DNA of 58,700 nt from an uncultured Ruminococcus sp. Lineage in GTDB: Bacteria > Bacillota > Clostridia > Oscillospirales > Acutalibacteraceae. The notes beneath the pieces were generated by a model, which was not told the DNA's origin, made no database searches, and saw only the letters and a program-made list of their open reading frames with translations. The position numbers and the translations under genes are program-made. Positions 18,110-25,538 of the stretch are shown piece by piece. The first letter of the stretch is position 1. Each line of letters opens with the position of its first letter. The stretch covers positions 1 through 58,700 of the forward strand of contig CADCDE010000004.1 in the NCBI GenBank assembly GCA_902800065.1, in the 5' to 3' direction.

Positions 18110-18138
18110 ATTATACACCTTTTTCAAAAATAAATCAA
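18110..18138 (-). promoter_or_regulatory. iscS-iscU promoter
   Basis: On the minus strand the -35 is TTGATT (18133-18138) and the -10 is TATAAT (18110-18115), with 17 bases between. It lies about 40 bases upstream of the iscS ATG and shares one base with the upstream palindrome. Confidence 0.8.
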
Positions 18139-18170
18139 TACTATTTCGATATTTCATATCAAAATAGTAT
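18138..18170. promoter_or_regulatory. 33-bp near-perfect palindrome, candidate operator of iscS-iscU
   Basis: The arms ATACTATTTCGATAT (18138-18152) and ATATCAAAATAGTAT (18156-18170) are complementary at 14 of 15 positions with a 3-base centre. There is no T-run, so it is not a terminator. The site abuts the -35 of the iscS promoter. Rrf2-family regulators (IscR, CymR) control such genes through AT-rich palindromes of about this size; which protein binds here is inference. Confidence 0.6.
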
Positions 18171-18177
18171 GTTATTG

Positions 18178-18210
18178 CAAAAAAACAAAATGCAGTCTGT
18201 ACAGACTGCA
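18178..18210 (-). terminator. intrinsic terminator of rnhA
   Basis: A perfect palindrome TGCAGTCTGTACAGACTGCA (18191-18210) is followed on the minus strand by TTTTGTTTTTTTGC. It lies 29 bases past the rnhA stop. Confidence 0.88.
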
Positions 18211-18238
18211 CAAAGTTATTATTAAAATCAAACAAAAA

Positions 18239-18676
18239 TTACTGGAATTTTTTAGACTGTTCGACGGCTAATTTATCACATCTTTCATTGTAGGGATGTC
18301 CGTTGTGTCCCCTTACCCATACAACATTCACCTTATGAACATCAAGCAATTCAAGTATCTCCTCCCACAAATCAGGATTCTTTGCCTGTGTCTTGTCGCT
18401 CTTTATCCAGTTATTCTTTTTCCAGTTCTTCGCCCAGCCTTTTGTTATGGCATTGCAGACATACTGTGAATCGCTTGTCAATGTCACCTCACACGGTTCC
18501 TTGAGTGCTTTCAGTCCCTCAATGACAGCCATCATCTCCATCCTGTTATTTGTAGTATCGGCTTCACCGCCTGAAAGCTCCTTTTCATGCCCATTGAAAA
18601 CCAATATAGTCCCCCAGCCTCCCGCTCCGGGATTGCCACTGCACGCACCGTCTGTGTAAATTTCAACTTTTTTCAT
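18239..18676 (-). CDS. rnhA: ribonuclease HI
   Basis: A 145-residue endonuclease that cuts RNA in RNA-DNA hybrids. The catalytic acidic residues are the Asp in IYTDGACSGNPGAGG (about residue 9), the Glu in TTNNRMEMMAVIEGL (about 47), the Asp in TLTSDSQYV (about 69) and the late Asp in YNERCDKLA (about 136). The basic protrusion (KGWAKNWKKNNW) is present, so it is a full type HI enzyme. ATG 18676 has AAGGTGATGA upstream. It forms its own unit with a terminator. Confidence 0.97.
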   Translation of the reverse strand: MKKVEIYTDGACSGNPGAGGWGTILVFNGHEKELSGGEADTTNNRMEMMAVIEGLKALKEPCEVTLTSDSQYVCNAITKGWAKNWKKNNWIKSDKTQAKNPDLWEEILELLDVHKVNVVWVRGHNGHPYNERCDKLAVEQSKKFQ

Positions 18677-18721
18677 TTCTTCATCACCTTAAATTCAATT
18701 ATGCAAATTAATAGTACCTTA

Positions 18722-18880
18722 TTGAATCTAAAACTTTGATGTCTTTGTCATTCCGAACAAAGTGAGGAATCTTTGGAAGATTCTTCGCTTTAAGATTCCT
18801 CGCTACGCTCGGAATGACATACTGCTACGCTCGGAATGACAAGTTGTTTGTACATTTTTCAGATTCGCCCATTTATAGTT
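18722..18880. repeat. family B repeat element, copy B2
   Basis: It holds an expanded version of the core hairpin (18747-18822) plus a second GCTACGCTCGGAATGAC, then AAGTTGTTTGTACA and the right end ATTTATAG (18871-18878). The right 80 bases match B1 (8360-8438) closely. The left end is degenerate (TTGAATCTAAAACTTTG), so the left boundary is approximate. It fills most of the rnhA-glyQS divergent gap and contains no ORF. Confidence 0.7.
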
Positions 18881-18926
18881 ATACAATTTTTTTGCTCCAA
18901 AATCAAGCCAATTTGAAATTATTGTA

Positions 18927-18955
18927 TTGCAATATTTTTGAAAGTGTGTTAAAAT
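18927..18955 (+). promoter_or_regulatory. glyQS promoter
   Basis: TTGCAA (18927-18932), 17 bases, then TAAAAT (18950-18955), 33 bases before the start codon. The short leader leaves no room for a T-box or riboswitch downstream of it. Confidence 0.65.
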
Positions 18956-18988
18956 TCATTCATACATTTTTTTTGGAGTGATTTGAAA

Positions 18989-20365
18989 ATGAAAAATACT
19001 GAAAAAACTATGGATAAAATAGTCGCTCTCTGCAAGGGCAGAGGCTTTGTATATCCAGGCTCCGAAATTTACGGCGGTCTGGCTAATACTTGGGATTACG
19101 GTCCTTTGGGTGCGGCTCTTAAAAACAATATCAAAAATGCCTGGCTCAAAAAATTCGTTCAGGAAAACAAATACAATGTCGGTCTTGATTCCGCTATCCT
19201 GATGAATCCTCAGACATGGGTGGCTTCAGGTCATCTCGGCGGCTTCTCCGATCCTCTCATGGACTGCCGTGAATGTAAGACTCGTCATCGTGCAGACAAT
19301 CTTATCGAGGATTTTGACGGTACAAATGTTGCAGGCTGGTCAAATGAACAAATGATGGACTACATCAAGGAAAAATCCATTCCTTGCCCAAACTGCGGAA
19401 AACACAATTTCACAGATATCCGTCAGTTCAACCTTATGTTCAAAACATTCCAGGGTGTTACTGAGGATTCCAAAAACGAGCTTTATCTCCGTCCCGAAAC
19501 TGCTCAGGGTATTTTCGTAAACTTCGCAAATATTCAGCGTACAAGCCGTAAAAAAGTTCCTTTCGGTGTCGCTCAGATAGGTAAATCTTTCAGAAATGAA
19601 ATTACTCCGGGTAACTTTATTTTCCGTGTCCGTGAATTTGAACAAATGGAGCTTGAATTTTTCTGCAAGCCCGGTACAGACCTTGAATGGTTCGACTACT
19701 GGAGGAGCTTCTGCCGTGACTGGCTCTACTCTCTCAACATTAAGCCCGAAAATCTCCGTCTGCGTGACCATTCCGCTGAGGAACTCTGTTTCTATTCAAA
19801 GGCTACTACCGATTTTGAATATATGTTCCCGTTTGGCTGGGGCGAACTCTGGGGCGTTGCCGACAGAACCGACTACGACCTTACCCAGCATATCAATACA
19901 AGCGGTAAATCTCTTGACTATTTCGACCCTCAGACTAATGAAAGATACATTCCTTATGTCATTGAACCGTCACTGGGTGTTGAACGTCTGTTCCTTGCTG
20001 TAATGACAGAAGCTTATGACGAAGAAGTTATTGATGAAAAGGATACCCGTGTGGTACTCCGTTTCCATCCGGCTCTTGCTCCGATAAAAGCCGCTGTTCT
20101 CCCTCTCTCAAAGAAACTTGCCGATGGTGCTGAAAAAGTTTATGATATGCTCTCAAAGAACTTTATGACAGAATATGACGATGCAGGCTCTATCGGTAAG
20201 CGTTACCGCCGTCAGGACGAAATAGGTACTCCTTTCTGCATTACATACGACTTCGACAGCGTTAATGATAACTGTGTAACTGTCCGTGACAGAGATACTA
20301 TGGCTCAGGAAAGAATTTCAATCGACAAATTGGTTGAATACATCAATGAAAAAATAAAATTCTGA
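18989..20365 (+). CDS. glyQS: glycyl-tRNA synthetase (single-chain, class II)
   Basis: A 458-residue dimeric synthetase that charges tRNA-Gly. It opens with [20 protein letters not shown] and the NTWDYGPLG segment. Motif 2 is [20 protein letters not shown]. Motif 3 is [16 protein letters not shown] near residue 330. A zinc site is suggested by DCRECKTRH and [10 protein letters not shown]. The C-terminal anticodon domain starts near 360 ([12 protein letters not shown]). ATG 18989 is chosen with TTGGAG 10 bases upstream; the TTG two codons earlier is too close to it. A promoter and a terminator make it monocistronic. Confidence 0.97.
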   Translation: MKNTEKTMDKIVALCKGRGFVYPGSEIYGGLANTWDYGPLGAALKNNIKNAWLKKFVQENKYNVGLDSAILMNPQTWVASGHLGGFSDPLMDCRECKTRHRADNLIEDFDGTNVAGWSNEQMMDYIKEKSIPCPNCGKHNFTDIRQFNLMFKTFQGVTEDSKNELYLRPETAQGIFVNFANIQRTSRKKVPFGVAQIGKSFRNEITPGNFIFRVREFEQMELEFFCKPGTDLEWFDYWRSFCRDWLYSLNIKPENLRLRDHSAEELCFYSKATTDFEYMFPFGWGELWGVADRTDYDLTQHINTSGKSLDYFDPQTNERYIPYVIEPSLGVERLFLAVMTEAYDEEVIDEKDTRVVLRFHPALAPIKAAVLPLSKKLADGAEKVYDMLSKNFMTEYDDAGSIGKRYRRQDEIGTPFCITYDFDSVNDNCVTVRDRDTMAQERISIDKLVEYINEKIKF

Positions 20366-20417
20366 TTATAAGCGGTTTTTCATACGAAACCTTCCTTTAA
20401 TAAATTTTTGCAGAATG

Positions 20418-20450
20418 GCGGCAGATATTTTTGTATCTGCCGCTGTTTTG
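20418..20450 (+). terminator. intrinsic terminator of glyQS
   Basis: The arms GCGGCAGATA and TATCTGCCGC around a 6-base loop are followed by TGTTTTG, about 50 bases after the stop. Confidence 0.85.
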
Positions 20451-20494
20451 CAATATTTCAAATCAAAAATTGCATTTTTGGTCTTATTGACATA

Positions 20495-20523
20495 TTGACA
20501 GAAAAAAAAATTAGTGATATTAT
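20495..20523 (+). promoter_or_regulatory. ilvE promoter
   Basis: Consensus TTGACA (20495-20500), 17 bases of A-rich spacer, TATTAT (20518-20523). The start codon is 38 bases downstream, so there is no leader for attenuation. Confidence 0.8.
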
Positions 20524-20561
20524 ATTTCTTGTAATTCATTTTTTGAAAGGAAGTCCTGACA

Positions 20562-21587
20562 ATGGATAAGAAAAATATAGATTGGTCAAGTCTTGGATTT
20601 GGCTATATCAAAACCGACAAGAGATTCGTTTCAACCTATAAAGACGGTGCATGGGACGAGGGTGCTCTTATTGATGACGATATGATAACAATGAGTGAAT
20701 GTGCGTGTGTTCTCCAGTATTCACAGTCCGTTTTTGAAGGTCTCAAAGCATACACTACTCAGGACGGTAAAACCGTTGTATTCCGCCCAGACCTCAATGC
20801 AGAACGTATGGCTACATCTGCTCAGAGAATGGAAATGCCTGTATATCCTGTGGATAAATTCGTAGAAGCTGTCGAAAAGGTTGTCCGTGCAAATAAGGAA
20901 TTCGTTCCCCCCTATGGCACAGGTGCAACTCTTTATCTCAGACCTTTCATGTTCGGTATAAATCCCGTTATCGGCGTTAAGCCCGCTGATGAATTTCAGT
21001 TCAGAATTTTTGCAACTCCCGTTGGTCCTTATTTCAAAGGCGGTGCTAAACCTATAACTATCAAAGTAAGCGATTTCGATAGAGCTGCTCCTCACGGTAC
21101 AGGCTACATAAAAGCTGGTCTTAACTATGCTATGAGCCTCCATGCTATCGTTACTGCTCACAAAGAGGGCTTTGACGAAAATATGTACCTCGATGCAGGC
21201 ACAAGAACTAAAGTTGAAGAAACAGGCGGTGCTAACTTCCTTTTCGTTACTAAAGACAATAAAGTAGTTACCCCGAAATCAAACAGTATTCTCCCCTCTA
21301 TTACAAGACGTTCTCTCATGGTAGTTGCAAAAGACTATCTCGGACTTGAAGTTGAGGAAAGAGAAATCTATTTTGATGAAGTTAAAGATTTCGCTGAATG
21401 CGGTCTCTGTGGTACTGCCGCTGTTATATCACCTGTCGGCAAAATCTACGACCACGGCAATGAAATCTGCTTCCCGAGCGGTATGGAAGAAATGGGTCCC
21501 GTTACAAAGAAACTTTATGATACTCTCACAGGTATACAAATGGGCAGAATTGAAGCTCCCAAAGGCTGGATAAGAGTTATCGACTAA
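20562..21587 (+). CDS. ilvE: branched-chain amino acid aminotransferase
   Basis: A 341-residue fold-type IV PLP enzyme that interconverts Leu, Ile and Val with their keto acids. The N-terminal part has LQYSQSVFEGLKAY and RPDLNAERMATSAQRM. The PLP-lysine segment is GTGYIKAGLNYAMSL near residue 185. VEETGGANFLFV and ECGLCGTAAVISPVGKI follow. The length and the GLCGTAA motif place it in the long BCAT group. GAAAGGAAG lies about 9 bases upstream of ATG. ilvD of the same pathway lies 29 kb away, so the pathway is not clustered here. Confidence 0.96.
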   Translation: MDKKNIDWSSLGFGYIKTDKRFVSTYKDGAWDEGALIDDDMITMSECACVLQYSQSVFEGLKAYTTQDGKTVVFRPDLNAERMATSAQRMEMPVYPVDKFVEAVEKVVRANKEFVPPYGTGATLYLRPFMFGINPVIGVKPADEFQFRIFATPVGPYFKGGAKPITIKVSDFDRAAPHGTGYIKAGLNYAMSLHAIVTAHKEGFDENMYLDAGTRTKVEETGGANFLFVTKDNKVVTPKSNSILPSITRRSLMVVAKDYLGLEVEEREIYFDEVKDFAECGLCGTAAVISPVGKIYDHGNEICFPSGMEEMGPVTKKLYDTLTGIQMGRIEAPKGWIRVID

Positions 21588-21616
21588 TTCGGTGTATATG
21601 AAGTGAATATACAGAA

Positions 21617-21670
21617 CAGGCGATACGGAAATTTTTGTGTTTCCCTATCGCCTGTTTGCGTTATTTTTTG
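21617..21670 (+). terminator. intrinsic terminator of ilvE
   Basis: The 14-base arms CAGGCGATACGGAA and TTCCCTATCGCCTG (one mismatch) are followed by TTTGCGTTATTTTTTG. Confidence 0.85.
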
Positions 21671-21737
21671 TCCCCGAATACAATATATATGAATATAATG
21701 TTACAAGAGAATTTTTTTCAAAAGGAGCTTTTCAAAA

Positions 21738-22253
21738 ATGGAAACTGTCATATACATTGTCAAACAAGGGGATAATCTCTGCGATATCGCAAAAAAATAC
21801 AACACTACCGCCAACATGATTGCCCGTTACAACGGTCTTATTGATACCGATATTCTCGAAATGGACAAGATTCTCAGAATACCCGTTTCTACTATCCCAA
21901 ATATGAGCACTTCTATGGACTATACAATTCAAAGCGGTGACACTCTCGCAAAAATAGCCGAAAAATATGGCACTACCGTTGAGGCTCTTGCCAAGCTCAA
22001 CGGAATTACCGATATTGATGAAATATGGGCGGGAAATGTTATCAAAATTCCCCTCTATTCATCAACTCTCCCTATGCCTCTCCCAGAAATACATGATGAC
22101 GACAAAATGATAAAATATATCGTTCAGGAGGGCGACACTCTCTGGAAAATCGCCAGACGCTTCAACGTAAAATTAGCGGATATAATAAACCTCAATAAGC
22201 TTTGCAATCCCGACCTTATATATCCCGACCAGGTTATCATAATACCCGAATAA
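21738..22253 (+). CDS. three-LysM-domain protein without signal peptide
   Basis: 171 residues made almost entirely of three LysM repeats (about 5-50, 57-103 and 121-167), each opening Y-x-V-or-I-Q-x-G-D-x-L and ending with V/L-x-I-P. The first repeat is the most divergent (KQGDNLCDIAKKY). LysM binds N-acetylglucosamine polymers such as peptidoglycan or spore cortex. There is no N-terminal hydrophobic segment, so it is not a classical Sec substrate. Clostridial spore-coat or morphogenetic LysM proteins also lack signals, but this is only an analogy. A TATAAT lies at 21694-21699 and AAGGAG just before the start. It converges with the SpoVB-like gene. Confidence 0.85.
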   Translation: METVIYIVKQGDNLCDIAKKYNTTANMIARYNGLIDTDILEMDKILRIPVSTIPNMSTSMDYTIQSGDTLAKIAEKYGTTVEALAKLNGITDIDEIWAGNVIKIPLYSSTLPMPLPEIHDDDKMIKYIVQEGDTLWKIARRFNVKLADIINLNKLCNPDLIYPDQVIIIPE

Positions 22254-22261
22254 AAAAATAC

Positions 22262-22296
22262 GGCGGTCTGTCATCAACAGACCGTCTTTTTCTTTG
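22262..22296. terminator. bidirectional terminator shared by the LysM and SpoVB-like genes
   Basis: The arms CGGTCTGT and ACAGACCG with a TCATCA loop are followed by TCTTTTTC on the plus strand and flanked by A-rich sequence on the other side. The SpoVB-like stop codon (22274-22276) lies inside the hairpin. Confidence 0.8.
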
Positions 22297-23704
22297 TCAA
22301 TAACAAAAGTATTCCGTACACTGCAAGACATATCACTATCTCTACAGCAAAATGCACCGAAATAAACCTGACTAACATACATGGCGTTATTATGAAAATC
22401 ATCGGCAATACTATCCATTCGATAATATTTACTTTTATTTCAGTGACTTTTATTAATCTCGCTATGCTCATTAATGTATTCAAAAGCTCACTTACGATTA
22501 TTACTATTATCATCCCTTTTATACCCATTTTCGGAAGCAATATATATGTCAGTACAACTCTTATTAACGAATCTATTATATTGAAAATCAAATAGCTTGT
22601 CTGTTCATTAAGTCCCTTTAATATGCCGTCAACAACTGAATCCAAGTACATAAAAGGAACTACAGGTGCAAGAACAGCTAAGAATATCCCTGCTGTGTCA
22701 TTATGATACAGAGCCTGACAAATATTCTTCGCAAAGAATATGAATATTACAGTGACAGGTATCGAATACAAAAGTGTAAGTCTGAACATCTTTTCCGTGA
22801 TATGCCTGATACTCTTTATATGCCTTTTTGTAAAGGCTTCTGACATTTCGGGAACTATCAGTGACGCAAACGGCAATATGAATACTGTCGGAAATACCAA
22901 TACAGGCATTGCCATTCCGTTTATTATACCGTACTGTGCAAGGGCTTTGGCACTGTCTGAACCGTTTTTCTTCAATCCCAGCGGTATCAGTACATTCTCA
23001 ACTGCACTCAGTCCGCTCCTTAAACATGAGTTTGCCATAACTGGAACGGCTATCGGAATCATCTTTCTTAAAAGTCCGTCAGCCTTTTGATTTTTGCAGG
23101 ATAATTTCCTTATATCAAATATATAGCATATTATCGAATATACAAATGAAATGACCTCTGCCATAGTCGTTCCTAATACAGCCGTACAACAGGCTTTTTC
23201 CAATGTATCGGGCTTTAAAACGGCAAATGCAAGGGCAAATACCCCCATTTCAATAACCTGCTCCAGAAGCTGTTCAACCGATGTCTGTATAGTCTGCCGT
23301 CTTGCAACAAAATATCCTCTGATACAAGCCGATACCGCCATGAACGGCAGGCTTGGTGCAAGAAATCTCAATGAAATTGCCGTTCTTTTATCCTTCAAAA
23401 AATACTCCGCTGTCAGGTCAGATGTAAAAAACATTGCACTGCCTAAAACTATTCCCAAAAAGAGTGATATTATAATGCACTTTTCAACGGAATATTTTGC
23501 TTTGCCGTACTCTCCCCTTGCGGTGAAATCGGAAAATAATCTTGTTGCTGTCAGTGAAATTCCTGTTGTCGATATTGTTGCATAAAATATATATACACTG
23601 ATTATTAGTTGATATAATCCTATGCCTTCCGCTCCTATCGTATCTGCCATGAATACACGGAAAAACATATTCATACTTCGTATTATCAATGCCGATACCG
23701 CCAT
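22274..23704 (-). CDS. SpoVB-like polysaccharide/lipid flippase
   Basis: A multi-spanning (about 12-14 helices) MOP-superfamily protein related to stage V sporulation protein B, MurJ and Wzx, which flip lipid-linked sugars. Family features are MADTIGAEGIGLYQLI near the N-terminus, FLAPSLPFMAVSACIRGYF near residue 115, PIAVPVMANSCLRSGLSAVENVLIP in the middle (given here as a region), and KGLNEQTSYLIFNIIDSL later. ATG 23704 gives 476 residues but has no ribosome site. AAGGAGG sits seven bases before an in-frame ATA at 23738-23740, and starting there adds KQLFLKNGII, which resembles the usual family N-terminus. The true start is therefore doubtful. Whether the organism sporulates cannot be read here. 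Confidence 0.88.
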   Translation of the reverse strand: MAVSALIIRSMNMFFRVFMADTIGAEGIGLYQLIISVYIFYATISTTGISLTATRLFSDFTARGEYGKAKYSVEKCIIISLFLGIVLGSAMFFTSDLTAEYFLKDKRTAISLRFLAPSLPFMAVSACIRGYFVARRQTIQTSVEQLLEQVIEMGVFALAFAVLKPDTLEKACCTAVLGTTMAEVISFVYSIICYIFDIRKLSCKNQKADGLLRKMIPIAVPVMANSCLRSGLSAVENVLIPLGLKKNGSDSAKALAQYGIINGMAMPVLVFPTVFILPFASLIVPEMSEAFTKRHIKSIRHITEKMFRLTLLYSIPVTVIFIFFAKNICQALYHNDTAGIFLAVLAPVVPFMYLDSVVDGILKGLNEQTSYLIFNIIDSLIRVVLTYILLPKMGIKGMIIVIIVSELLNTLMSIARLIKVTEIKVNIIEWIVLPMIFIITPCMLVRFISVHFAVEIVICLAVYGILLLLTKKKTVC

Positions 23705-23801
23705 TATAATTCCGTTTTTGAGAAATAACTGTTTCTGTATTGCAAACCCTCCTTTTTTGTTGTAAAATGTATTAAGATAACTTTTTTGAAAGGAAATGAC
23801 T

Positions 23802-25538
23802 ATGTTCAGATTAAGGCGTTTTTTGAAAAACTACAAGCTTCAATTAACACTCGGTCCTGTCTGCAAACTCATTGAGGCAATTTTTGAACTCTTTATCCCT
23901 CTCATCACGGCAGATATCATCGACACGGGTGTCAATCAAAACCATGATGTCGGGTATGTTCTCAGACAGGGAGGTTTCATGATATTACTCGGGGTTTTCG
24001 GTCTCGGTTTTGCCCTTGTATGTCAGAAATCCGCTTCGATTGCTTCACAGGGCTTCGGTACAGAAGTCAGAAATGCCATGTTTAAGCATATAAACAAACT
24101 CTCCCATGCAGAACTTGACAAAATAGGCACTCCCTCTCTTATTACAAGAATGACCAATGACATTAACCAGCTTCAATTAGCTGTTGCAATGCTCATACGA
24201 CTTGTCATAAGAGCCCCTTTTCTTGTACTCGGTGCAATTATCATGGCTATGTCAATAGACATCAAAATGTCTCTGATATTTTTAGCCGCTTCTCCTCTTA
24301 TTGCACTGGTCTTATTCCTTATAATGTATAAGTCTGTTCCTTTCTTCAAGAAAATTCAGAAAAAACTTGATACCGTTTCTCTCATCTCACGAGAAAACCT
24401 CTCAGGCAACAGGGTTATCCGTGCTTTCTCAAAACAGGATTCCGAACAGTCACGCCTTGAAACACAAAATGATGAACTTGCACAAACTGCCGTTGCTGTC
24501 GGAAGAATCTCCGCTTTACTTAATCCCCTCACTTATGTCATAGCTCAGGCGGCTATTATTGCAATAGTATGGTTGGGGGCAAGATTTGTTTACAATGGAG
24601 ATTTAACACAGGGTGAAATTATCGCTCTCGTCAATTATATGACTCAGATACTCCTCACTATGATAGTCGTATCAAATTTAGTTGTCATTTTTACAAAAGC
24701 CTCAGCGTCTGCCGCAAGAGTTAATGAAGTTTTCGACACCGTTCCAAGTATTCAGGAAAAATCCTCAGAATCTATATCCGTTGATGAAACCGTTCCTATA
24801 ATTCAATTCAAAGACGTTTCATTCGGTTATGCAAACAACGGCTATGCTCTTAAAAATCTCAGCTTCTCTATCCAAAAGGGTGAAACCGTCGGTATAATAG
24901 GCGGTACGGGTTCGGGTAAATCTACTCTTGTAAATCTCATTCCGAGATTCTATGACACCTCAGAGGGAAATATTTTAATTAAAGGTGCTGATGTAAAGGA
25001 ATATCCATTCAAGCAACTCAGAGAAAAAATGGGTATCGTTCCACAGGCGGCTATGCTTTTTGCAGGTACGATAAAATCAAATATGCAGTGGGGCAAGAAA
25101 AATGCCGATATTGATGAAATAAATAAGGCTCTTAAAATCGCTCAGGCTTATGATTTCGTTTATCAGAATCCCGAAAAATTGGACAGAGTTGTCACAGCAG
25201 GCGGTAAAAATCTTTCGGGCGGTCAGAAACAACGTCTCACCATTGCAAGGGCATTGGTCTCACAGCCCGAAATCCTTATACTCGATGATAGTGCAAGTGC
25301 CTTGGACTTCGCTACTGATGCCGCCTTGCGTAAGTCACTCAAAGAAGAAACTCAAAATATGACGGTTATAATGGTCTCACAGAGAGTCGGCACTGTACGT
25401 TATGCAGATAAAATAATTGTCCTTGACAAAGGCGAGCTTGTCGGGATAGGCAAACACAATGATTTATTCAATGAATGTAACGTATATAAAGAAATATGTC
25501 TTTCACAGCTTAAAGCGGAGGAGGTTCTGAACAAATGA
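23802..25538 (+). CDS. ABC exporter half-transporter, subunit 1
   Basis: A 578-residue type I ABC exporter: a six-helix membrane domain (about 1-310) fused to an ATPase. Walker A is IGGTGSGKST near residue 367, the signature is LSGGQKQR near 467 and Walker B is ILILDDSASALDFATD, followed by VSQRVGTVRYAD. Two oddities: Walker B ends in Asp-Asp rather than Asp-Glu, so the catalytic Glu is replaced, and the switch residue is Gln (VSQR) rather than His. This is the degenerate site expected of one half of a heterodimeric exporter such as BmrCD or LmrCD. ATG 23802 is preferred over 23796 by spacing from AAAGGA. It overlaps subunit 2 (ATGA). Confidence 0.92.
   Translation: MFRLRRFLKNYKLQLTLGPVCKLIEAIFELFIPLITADIIDTGVNQNHDVGYVLRQGGFMILLGVFGLGFALVCQKSASIASQGFGTEVRNAMFKHINKLSHAELDKIGTPSLITRMTNDINQLQLAVAMLIRLVIRAPFLVLGAIIMAMSIDIKMSLIFLAASPLIALVLFLIMYKSVPFFKKIQKKLDTVSLISRENLSGNRVIRAFSKQDSEQSRLETQNDELAQTAVAVGRISALLNPLTYVIAQAAIIAIVWLGARFVYNGDLTQGEIIALVNYMTQILLTMIVVSNLVVIFTKASASAARVNEVFDTVPSIQEKSSESISVDETVPIIQFKDVSFGYANNGYALKNLSFSIQKGETVGIIGGTGSGKSTLVNLIPRFYDTSEGNILIKGADVKEYPFKQLREKMGIVPQAAMLFAGTIKSNMQWGKKNADIDEINKALKIAQAYDFVYQNPEKLDRVVTAGGKNLSGGQKQRLTIARALVSQPEILILDDSASALDFATDAALRKSLKEETQNMTVIMVSQRVGTVRYADKIIVLDKGELVGIGKHNDLFNECNVYKEICLSQLKAEEVLNK

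Noticed and set aside
18677..18988. Glycine riboswitch or T-box before glyQS
   Set aside because: The gap is a family B repeat plus a promoter 33 bases from the start; no specifier, T-box or aptamer motif is seen.
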